DNA of 64,000 bases from Mycolicibacterium sp. lyk4-40-TYG-92 (GTDB lineage Bacteria > Actinomycetota > Actinomycetes > Mycobacteriales > Mycobacteriaceae). The position numbers and the translations under genes are program-made. Under the pieces are notes generated by a model that had not been told where the DNA came from, ran no database searches, and was given only the letters and a program-made list of their open reading frames with translations. Positions 16,986 to 23,333 of the stretch are shown piece after piece. Location of the stretch: positions 54,734-118,733 of the forward strand of contig NZ_JARVRX010000027.1 of NCBI RefSeq assembly GCF_030209435.1, written 5' to 3'. Within the stretch, counting starts at the first letter, position 1. Every line of letters starts with the position of its first letter.

Positions 16986-17249
16986 GTGAAATCGGCTTTG
17001 GACGCAACACACGCCGACGACGCCATGTGGATTGGCGGTTCCGAGGACGGCGCGACCGGCGACTTCCTCATCCAGAGTTCGGTCTTGCTTGTCGAATTCG
17101 ATCATCACTCCGGCATCCTCCAGACCAACGTGGAACCTGGACGCCTCTACATCCACACCGCATTCAGGCCTCCCGACGGCAACTACTGCGGAGCCGACAG
17201 CATTCGCCGCTCGACCGGGGCCGGGCATCTCCTGGAGCAAGTTCGGTGA
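16986..17249 (+). CDS. Hypothetical 87-residue protein
   Basis: An 87-codon frame starts at GTG 16986, 2 bp after the ligase stop. It ends with a 4-bp GTGA overlap onto the TetR start, and third positions are GC-rich. These three points suggest a real coupled gene. No family is recognised. The sequence is mildly acidic and contains SSVLLVEFDHHSGILQTN and GRLYIHTAFRPPDGN, without signal peptide or membrane helix. It could also be a fragment left by a deletion. Confidence 0.4.
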   Translation: MKSALDATHADDAMWIGGSEDGATGDFLIQSSVLLVEFDHHSGILQTNVEPGRLYIHTAFRPPDGNYCGADSIRRSTGAGHLLEQVR

Positions 17250-17917
17250 TAGTCAGATCGATGACCGCCCACACAGCGCGCAGCTCGGAACGCGGCCGGC
17301 GGTCGCAGGCGGAGGTCTCCGTGTGCGGTACGAGCAACTGCGCGGATTCTCCGTGGTCGCCGCGCGAATCCGAACTCCTCTCGATCACACTGGAATTGCT
17401 CGAAGAACACGGCTACGACCGGCTGTCGGTGGACTCGGTGGCGACCACCGCACGGGCTAGCAAGTCCACGTTGTACCGACGCTGGCCGACCAAGGCCGAA
17501 CTGGTAGCGGCCGCATTCGTCGAGGGCACGCGGCAGCCTGTCGTCGACACCGACACCGGAACGCTGCGCGGCGACCTACTGCAGATCGGCGAAGCCATCC
17601 GCATACACGTCGACGCCCACGCCGGCGCCCTGCGCGCCATTCTCGTCAAGCTCCCGCGCAACGCCAACCTCGCTGACCTCGTGCGGCAGCAATTCCTCGA
17701 CCAGCCAAGGGAATCGATCGAACGGGTGCACGCCCGCGCAGTCGACCGCGGCGAGGTAAGAGGGACCGTCAACGAAGAACTCTGGGACCTGCTCCCTGGT
17801 TACCTCATCTACAAGACGATCCTCACGGGCCGAGCGCCGTCGCGGCGCATGGTGCAACATCTCGTGGATACCGTGCTGCTGCCCAGTCTCAACAGACGGC
17901 CCGGTGTAAACGACTAG
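17246..17917 (+). CDS. TetR-family transcriptional regulator
   Basis: The 223-residue protein has a TetR helix-turn-helix from ESELLSITLELLEEHGYDRLSVDSVATTARASKSTLYRRWPTKAELV. The C-terminal half resembles the TetR_C_11 type (LRAILVKLPRN...YLIYKTILTGR). GTG 17246 has GGAG 9 bp upstream and overlaps the preceding stop by 4 bp; ATG 17261 is an alternative. As the last gene of the ligase operon it probably controls that operon. Confidence 0.8.
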   Translation: MIVRSMTAHTARSSERGRRSQAEVSVCGTSNCADSPWSPRESELLSITLELLEEHGYDRLSVDSVATTARASKSTLYRRWPTKAELVAAAFVEGTRQPVVDTDTGTLRGDLLQIGEAIRIHVDAHAGALRAILVKLPRNANLADLVRQQFLDQPRESIERVHARAVDRGEVRGTVNEELWDLLPGYLIYKTILTGRAPSRRMVQHLVDTVLLPSLNRRPGVND

Positions 17918-18016
17918 GGCGTTCGCCGAGACGACATTCCAACCGAGTTCACATGATCGGCACCGCCCTCGCACGGGCCGAGGGCCACCTCGAGGCGGCG
18001 CGATGACATCCCGACC

Positions 18017-18243
18017 TTGGGCAGCATCGACTTCGGCGGGCCCCACGGCGCCCCGCTCATCGTCTGCGGCCCGTCGCTGGGAACGTCGGTTACTGCGCTG
18101 TGGTCAACCACCGCATCACGATTAACCCACCACTACCGGGTCATCGGATACGACCTGTCCGGCCACGGACGCAGTCCGGCACCGACGTCGCCGTTCACCA
18201 TCGCCGACCTCGCCGCCGCTGTCCAGACATTCGCCGCCTGCCA
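18017..18243 (+). pseudogene. Truncated 3-oxoadipate enol-lactonase-like hydrolase (PcaD type)
   Basis: About 75 residues of an alpha/beta hydrolase N terminus are preserved: FGGPHGAPLIVCGPSLGTS, YRVIGYDLSGHGRSPAP and FTIADLAAAVQ, as in PcaD enol-lactonases. The frame then runs into unrelated sequence just before the convergent PaaX gene. The nucleophile elbow, acid and His are all missing. It looks like a deletion junction that removed most of a beta-ketoadipate-pathway gene. Its only possible start is a TTG. Confidence 0.65.
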
Positions 18244-18262
18244 CACCTCGTCTCACTCCGAC

Positions 18263-19081
18263 TCACTTGTGCCTCAACGCCTTTTCGATCATGGCGTCGA
18301 GTTGGCGATCGGCATGGCGAAATTGATGTTCGGCCGCTGCGCGGTACACGGCGGAGCTTCTCGGGGCCGGCCAGTTCGACGGTAGGAGATCGGCGGGCAG
18401 TCCCGGATCGTTCCGCAGCAGTTCAAGCCAGTCAGCGACCATGGCGGTGTGCGCAGCCAAGGGATCTTTCGGGCCTGCTGTTGAGTCAGACCATCTCGCG
18501 ATGAATGTATCGTGGTGTTCGCGCAACGCCGCGAGATTCCAGGCCTCCGCGACCACGGCTTTGGACATCCCCTCATCGACGGGGCGCCCGGCGAATGCGA
18601 ACGCGACCGTACCGTCGACTGCCAGCATCTCAAGCACGGGGTCTACGTCGACTGCGCCGGGGGCGATCCAGAGGCCGTCGCGGATTCGGCCGAATCCGGA
18701 CCACTGCAGCTGCGACCTCAGGCGATGTCGCAGATCGCGCCGCGACTCGGGCACCGAATAGCTGAGTAGCGTCCACTCCCCTTTCGCCGCCTTGTTGAAA
18801 GGGTCTGGCGCAGTGACCCTTTGGCGACCTCTGCGCAGTTCGTCGATGGCGTGCTCGGTCAATCCGTATGACATCGTCCGGCCGGCCTTGCTGCGGTCAA
18901 GTAGCCCGTTGTTGACCATTCGATTCAGCGTTACTCGGGCAGCGCCCTCGTTGATGGCCAATGACCCGAGGACGTCGATGATCACGCGGGCGTGAATGTA
19001 TTCCCGTCCAGGCCTATCGAGAACGAACGCACCGAGAAAGGCGAGCAACAGCCGCGTCGGCGTCGTACGCGCTGACGACAT
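18263..19081 (-). CDS. paaX: PaaX-family transcriptional repressor
   Basis: This 272-residue protein matches PaaX, the phenylacetyl-CoA-responsive repressor. The N-terminal winged helix (ARVIIDVLGSLAINEGAARVTLNRMVNNGLLDRSKAGR) is followed by the signature GEWTLLSYSVPESRRDLRHRLRSQLQWSGFGRIRDGLWIAPG. The start at 19081 is supported by AGGAAGGGG upstream. It is divergent from an SDR/amidohydrolase/MaoC/acyl-CoA dehydrogenase operon, which it may repress. No paa epoxidase genes are in the window, so the ligand may be another aryl-CoA. Confidence 0.88.
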   Translation of the reverse strand: MSSARTTPTRLLLAFLGAFVLDRPGREYIHARVIIDVLGSLAINEGAARVTLNRMVNNGLLDRSKAGRTMSYGLTEHAIDELRRGRQRVTAPDPFNKAAKGEWTLLSYSVPESRRDLRHRLRSQLQWSGFGRIRDGLWIAPGAVDVDPVLEMLAVDGTVAFAFAGRPVDEGMSKAVVAEAWNLAALREHHDTFIARWSDSTAGPKDPLAAHTAMVADWLELLRNDPGLPADLLPSNWPAPRSSAVYRAAAEHQFRHADRQLDAMIEKALRHK

Positions 19082-19168
19082 CGGCGCCCCTTCCTCTTCA
19101 ACCGGTCTGGCACTCTGTGCGCTTCTTGCGACTTCGTAGCGAGCGCGGAAAGCCTAACCCGCATTTAT

Positions 19169-19209
19169 TAAACGTTATCTTGACGGGCGACACTAAACCG
19201 TTCTAGATT
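19169..19209 (+). promoter_or_regulatory. Sigma70-like promoter overlapped by a direct repeat
   Basis: TTGACG (19180-19185) and TAGATT (19204-19209) with an 18-bp spacer form a good vegetative promoter for the SDR operon starting at 19371. Two related direct repeats (TAAACGTTATCTTGA at 19169 and TAAACCGTTCTAGA at 19194) overlap the -35 and -10. That is the expected layout for repression by the divergently encoded PaaX protein. The predicted 5' leader is about 155 bp. Confidence 0.5.
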
Positions 19210-19370
19210 TAGGAAGTCCGCTTCCCCGTGATCGGTTCATGGTCGAGCGGTCCCGCCTCAGCCTCGGGAGCGCGTGTGATCCGTGCGGCGGAGTTCGGCT
19301 CCATCGATGTTCCGCTCGCCGATGTCGCACTCCACATCTTGTTGCAACTCATCAAACCCTCTGGAGCACA

Positions 19371-20285
19371 ATGATTCTCGACAATAAAGTAGCAATCGTC
19401 ACGGGAGGCGGTCGCGGACTCGGTCTGGCCTACGCCAAGGAACTCGCTCAGCACGGCGCAGCGGTGGTCGTCAACGACATCGATCAGGACACTGCGAACG
19501 CCGCCGCCGCCGAGATCACGGCCGGTGGTGGTCGCGCGACCGCGATTGCAGGACCCGTCGGCCCTACCACGACCGCCGATCTGCTGGTGTCCGCGGCCGT
19601 GGAAGCGTACGGCCGGCTGGACGTATTCGTCACCAACGCCGGCATCCTGCGCGACAAGGTGCTGTGGAAGATGACGGACGACGACTTCGACGCGGTGATC
19701 GACGTCCACCTGCGCGGGACATTCACCAGCGCGCGTGCGGCGGTGCAGCGCTTCCGCGAGCAGGGCCAAGGCGGACGCATCATCGCGATCGGTTCGCCCG
19801 CAGGCCAACGGGGCAACTTCGGCCAGACCAACTATGCGGCCGCCAAGGCGGGCATCGTCGGCATGGTCCGCACCTGGGCGCTCGAGCTCACGCGCGCCGG
19901 CATCACCGCCAACGCGGTATGTCCGGTCGCCGTAACCGCGATGACCGAGACGGTGCCCCTGTTCACTCCGTTCATCGAGGAGTCGAAACGTACAGGCACG
20001 CTGCCGGATGTCATCCGACGGGACGTCGGCATGGGAACTCCGGAGGATGTGGCCGGCCTCATCGCCTTCCTCGCATCCGACGCGGCCGCCGACATCACCG
20101 GACAGGCATTCTCGATCGGAGGCGACCGTCTCGCGTTGTGGTCGCACCCGCAGCTCACCGCGACCGAATTCAATCGCGGCGGATTCAGCGCCGACGACGT
20201 GGTCACGCGCTGGCGCGAGAAACTCGCGGCTTCCGCCGAATCGGTCGGCGAGGAATTCCCTGCAGGAGTGACGGCGAGGCCATGA
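19371..20285 (+). CDS. Short-chain dehydrogenase (3-hydroxyacyl-CoA dehydrogenase-like)
   Basis: The 304-residue SDR has TGGGRGLG at residues 11-18, NAG at 89-91, and catalytic S142, Y155 and K159 (NYAAAK). About 50 extra C-terminal residues follow the usual SDR core. This layout resembles the dehydrogenase domain of multifunctional beta-oxidation enzymes. GGAG lies 5 bp before ATG 19371. Its stop overlaps the next start (ATGA). With MaoC and acyl-CoA dehydrogenase genes downstream, a role in acyl-CoA or ring-derived CoA-ester oxidation is likely. Confidence 0.85.
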   Translation: MILDNKVAIVTGGGRGLGLAYAKELAQHGAAVVVNDIDQDTANAAAAEITAGGGRATAIAGPVGPTTTADLLVSAAVEAYGRLDVFVTNAGILRDKVLWKMTDDDFDAVIDVHLRGTFTSARAAVQRFREQGQGGRIIAIGSPAGQRGNFGQTNYAAAKAGIVGMVRTWALELTRAGITANAVCPVAVTAMTETVPLFTPFIEESKRTGTLPDVIRRDVGMGTPEDVAGLIAFLASDAAADITGQAFSIGGDRLALWSHPQLTATEFNRGGFSADDVVTRWREKLAASAESVGEEFPAGVTARP

Positions 20286-21184
20286 CGCGCATGCCCGTTC
20301 GATACGAATTCGGCGTCGACCTCGACGCAGTCCGTGCCATCGACATCCACGCCCACGTACAGCTGGATGGCTGTGGCCACCACAGCATGGACGACGAGAC
20401 GCGCGCCGCAGCGAAGAAGTACTTCAAACCCGGTGACAATCAGAGCCCGACAGTCGACGACGTGGCCGACTACTACCGCTCACGCAACATCGCTGCCGTC
20501 GTATTCACCGTCGACGCCACGTCCGGAAGCGGCCATCGCCCGAACTCCGTCGAAGAGATCGCAGAAGGCGCCGCGCGCCACAACGACATCCTGATCCCCT
20601 TCGGTTCGGTTGACCCCCTGCAAGGCAAAGCTGCCGTGAAACGGGCTCGGATGCTCATCGGCGACTACGGAGTGCGCGGATTCAAGTTCCATCCGAGCAT
20701 GCAGAACTTCGCACCGAACGACACTCGTTTCTATCCGCTCTACGAGGTCCTCGCCGACGCGGGGGTGCCGGCCCTGTTCCACACCGGCCAGACCGGCATC
20801 GGCGCCGGCATGCCGGGCGGCCACGGAATCAAACTGCGCCTATCCGATCCCATGCTGATCGACGATGTCGCGGCCGACTTCCCGACACTGACGATCGTCA
20901 TGGCGCATCCGGCGGTGCCTTGGGTCGACTCGCAGATCTCCATCGCCACCCATAAGGCGAACGTGTACATCGATCTGTCCGGCTGGTCACCCAAATACTT
21001 TCCGCCGCAACTGGTGCGCGCCGTCAACGGACCGTTGAGGCACAAGGCGCTCTTCGGCTCCGACACACCGGTGATCGCAGTCGACCGCTGGCTCAACGAT
21101 TTCGCCGAAATCGACATCAAACCCGAGGTCGCGCCGCTGCTGTTCAAGACCAATGCCCTCGACGTGCTGGGCCTGGCTCACTGA
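20282..21184 (+). CDS. Amidohydrolase-2 family protein (ACMSD/decarboxylase-like)
   Basis: A 300-residue metal-dependent TIM-barrel hydrolase or decarboxylase. The metal-site HxH is H23/H25 (DIHAHVQ). Later ligands are suggested by FHTGQTG, MAHPAVPW and LFGSDTPV. The family includes aminocarboxymuconate-semialdehyde decarboxylase, resorcylate decarboxylases and lactone hydrolases. It starts at ATG 20282, overlapping the SDR stop by 4 bp. Decarboxylation or hydrolysis of a ring-cleavage product is plausible; the exact reaction cannot be read. Confidence 0.82.
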   Translation: MTRMPVRYEFGVDLDAVRAIDIHAHVQLDGCGHHSMDDETRAAAKKYFKPGDNQSPTVDDVADYYRSRNIAAVVFTVDATSGSGHRPNSVEEIAEGAARHNDILIPFGSVDPLQGKAAVKRARMLIGDYGVRGFKFHPSMQNFAPNDTRFYPLYEVLADAGVPALFHTGQTGIGAGMPGGHGIKLRLSDPMLIDDVAADFPTLTIVMAHPAVPWVDSQISIATHKANVYIDLSGWSPKYFPPQLVRAVNGPLRHKALFGSDTPVIAVDRWLNDFAEIDIKPEVAPLLFKTNALDVLGLAH

Positions 21185-21226
21185 GCCACCCCGAACCGAC
21201 CAACACAACACACAAGGGAAATCACA

Positions 21227-21703
21227 ATGCCGGAAACGCCCACCACCACTCGAGTCGCCACGCTCGCCGATCTAGAACCGTTGGCCGGACAACCCCTCGG
21301 CACCAGCGCCTGGTTCACCGTCGATCAGAACAGAATCAACACCTTCGCCGACGCCACCGACGACCACCAGTGGATCCACGTCGATGTCGACCGTGCCACA
21401 AGGGAAAGTCCCTTCGGAGGACCCGTGGCGCACGGATATCTCACGCTGGCCCTCATCATTCCGCTCTGGGCCCAGGTGCTCGTCGTCGACAGCGTCACCA
21501 CGGCCATCAACTACGGGCTCAATAAGGTCAGATTCACCAGCCCGGTCCCCGCGGGAAGCCGAATTCGACTGGTGTGCGAGCTCAAAGCGCTCGAGCAGCT
21601 CCCGAAGGGCGGCGTGCAAGTGACCGTTGCCGGGCGCATCGAGATCGAGGGCACCGATAGACCCGCCGTGGTCGCCGAAGCGGTGTACCGCTTCTTCGAA
21701 TGA
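21227..21703 (+). CDS. MaoC-like (R)-specific enoyl-CoA hydratase
   Basis: The 158-residue single hotdog has the hydratase-2 signature FADATDDHQWIHVDVDRA, with catalytic D46 and H51, followed by SPFGGPVAHGYLTL. AAGGGAAA precedes ATG 21227. It would hydrate a 2-enoyl-CoA to the (R)-3-hydroxy form and pairs logically with the SDR (oxidation) and acyl-CoA dehydrogenase (desaturation) of the same operon. Confidence 0.88.
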   Translation: MPETPTTTRVATLADLEPLAGQPLGTSAWFTVDQNRINTFADATDDHQWIHVDVDRATRESPFGGPVAHGYLTLALIIPLWAQVLVVDSVTTAINYGLNKVRFTSPVPAGSRIRLVCELKALEQLPKGGVQVTVAGRIEIEGTDRPAVVAEAVYRFFE

Positions 21704-21744
21704 GAGGACGCAGTGAGCCGAATCGAGTTTAAGGACAGCCACAC

Positions 21745-22893
21745 GTGAAGCGGCACATCTTCGACACCGAGCACGACGAATTCCGTTCGACGGTGCGGAA
21801 GTTCGTGTCGGCCGAGGTGGAACCTCGGCTGCACCAATGGGAACACGCCGGCCTCGTGGATCGACAGTTCTACGCTCGCGCCGGCGAGCTCGGCCTGCTC
21901 GGTATCGAGGTCAACGAGCGATTCGGCGGAGGTGGTGTTCGGGACTTCCGATACAACTTGATCATTAATGAGGAGCTGTGCCGGATCGGTGCGGCAGCGC
22001 TCGTGATGAACATCAACGGTTTCAACGATCTCGTTGCCCCGTATCTGAACTCGCTGTGCACGGCCGAGCAGAAGGCCCGGTGGCTGCCGCCGCTGTGCGC
22101 CGGCGAGACGATCTCGGCGATCGCGATGACAGAACCAGCCGCGGGAAGTGATCTCAAGATGATCCGCACCACCGCTCGTCGCAATGGCGATCACTACGTC
22201 GTCAACGGCGCAAAGACGTTCATCAGCAACGGGATCAACGCCGATGTGATCATAACAGCCGTATCCACCGACCCCGAGAAAGGAAGCCGGGGCGTCAGCC
22301 TTTTGGTGCTCGAGCGGGGTATGCCGGGCTTCACGCGCGGCAGCAAGCTGGAGAAGATCGGGCTGAAGGCGCAAGACACCGCAGAACTGTTCTTCGACGG
22401 CGTGCGCGTGCCCGTGGCGAACTTACTTGGGGAGGAGGGCGCCGGATTCTCGTATCTCATGCGCAACCTTCCGCTCGAGCGGATGAGCGTTGCGGCGACC
22501 GCTGTCGCATCAATGGAACGCACGCTGCAGGCGGCCCTCGATTACACCTCCGAGCGGACCGCGTTCGGTCGAGCGATCTCAGACTTTCAGGCGAACCGGT
22601 TCACTCTCGCGGAGTTGTCGACCGAAGTCACGATCGCCAGGGTTTTCGTTGACCGTTGCGTGTCCGCCCTCGTCGAGGATGACCTGGGTCCGGTAGACGC
22701 CGCGATGGCGAAGTGGTGGACAACCGAACTCCAACAGCGCGTGGTCACTCGGTGTCTCCAACTCTACGGCGGCTACGGTTACATGTCGGAGTACAGCGTC
22801 GCTCGGGACTTCCTCGATGCTCGCGCATCGACCATCTACGCCGGCACCACCGAGATCATGAAGGAAATCATCGCGCGTGCTCTTACGACGTAA
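21745..22893 (+). CDS. Acyl-CoA dehydrogenase (IVD/LCAD-type base)
   Basis: The 382-residue FAD enzyme has the FAD/substrate motif AMTEPAAGSDL near 127-137 and the C-terminal YGGYGYMSEY segment. The usual MCAD-position Glu is Ala (IYAGTTEI). The likely base is instead E245 in LPLERM, as in isovaleryl- and long-chain-CoA dehydrogenases. It starts at GTG 21745 with AAGGA upstream. It is a close relative of the enzyme at 61800 and is the last gene of the PaaX-divergent operon. Confidence 0.9.
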   Translation: MKRHIFDTEHDEFRSTVRKFVSAEVEPRLHQWEHAGLVDRQFYARAGELGLLGIEVNERFGGGGVRDFRYNLIINEELCRIGAAALVMNINGFNDLVAPYLNSLCTAEQKARWLPPLCAGETISAIAMTEPAAGSDLKMIRTTARRNGDHYVVNGAKTFISNGINADVIITAVSTDPEKGSRGVSLLVLERGMPGFTRGSKLEKIGLKAQDTAELFFDGVRVPVANLLGEEGAGFSYLMRNLPLERMSVAATAVASMERTLQAALDYTSERTAFGRAISDFQANRFTLAELSTEVTIARVFVDRCVSALVEDDLGPVDAAMAKWWTTELQQRVVTRCLQLYGGYGYMSEYSVARDFLDARASTIYAGTTEIMKEIIARALTT

Positions 22894-23258
22894 GGTCGCC
22901 GCAACTCGTCTCGGTTACTGACCGCAGCCTCCGGCGGCGGTGACGGGCGCGGAACACCACGAGCACCCGCAGAGCGTGCGGCCACGAAAGCTCCACCTTC
23001 GGAGCATTGCTCACGCGCACACTACTAGTCCGGCCTGGTCAGCTGGACGGGATCTGGCCCGCCATCACAGCGCGGGACGCCTCGCGGGTGCGCCGTCGCT
23101 GCGGAGATGAAAAATGCTGCAACACAACGCTTATCGACCACGACACTTGCGACCAGCTGCATCCCCTGTCCTGAAGCACTCGGTGTCGGGAGTCGAGGGA
23201 CACGTGTCCACTACCGGCTGGGCACCTCCGCTCTGATATGGCACGTCCGGGAGAAAGA
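22894..23258. other. Intergenic leader before the monooxygenase gene
   Basis: There is no credible gene in this stretch. A weak hairpin (CCGCA-N5-TGCGG, 22967-22981) just after the acyl-CoA dehydrogenase may end transcription. The remainder is the long upstream region of the monooxygenase-esterase gene and leads into the 12-bp repeat array at 23259. Its unusual length (440 bp to the start codon) fits a heavily regulated promoter. Confidence 0.4.
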
Positions 23259-23294
23259 ACAGGTATAGGCACAGGTATGGGTACGGGTAGTACG
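23259..23294 (+). repeat. Array A: three 12-bp tandem repeats upstream of the monooxygenase
   Basis: Three consecutive 12-mers read ACAGGTATAGGC, ACAGGTATGGGT and ACGGGTAGTACG. They end 39 bp before the start of the monooxygenase-esterase gene. A second array with the same period and consensus occurs at 29310-29345 in front of the LuxR regulator gene. Tandem short boxes of this kind are how large MalT-like LuxR activators bind DNA, so these are candidate binding sites. Confidence 0.7.
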
Positions 23295-23333
23295 CCGGAT
23301 GTGTGACGGATCACTCTTCTTCACGATGAAGAC

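Noticed and set aside
19664..20281. Long N-terminal extension of the amidohydrolase frame
   Set aside because: The extension is the reverse-composition shadow of the SDR gene. The ATGA overlap and HxH position fix the start at 20282.
23259..23294. Possible CRISPR-like repeats
   Set aside because: The three 12-mers are directly adjacent with no spacers, and no cas genes are present. A regulatory array explains them better.
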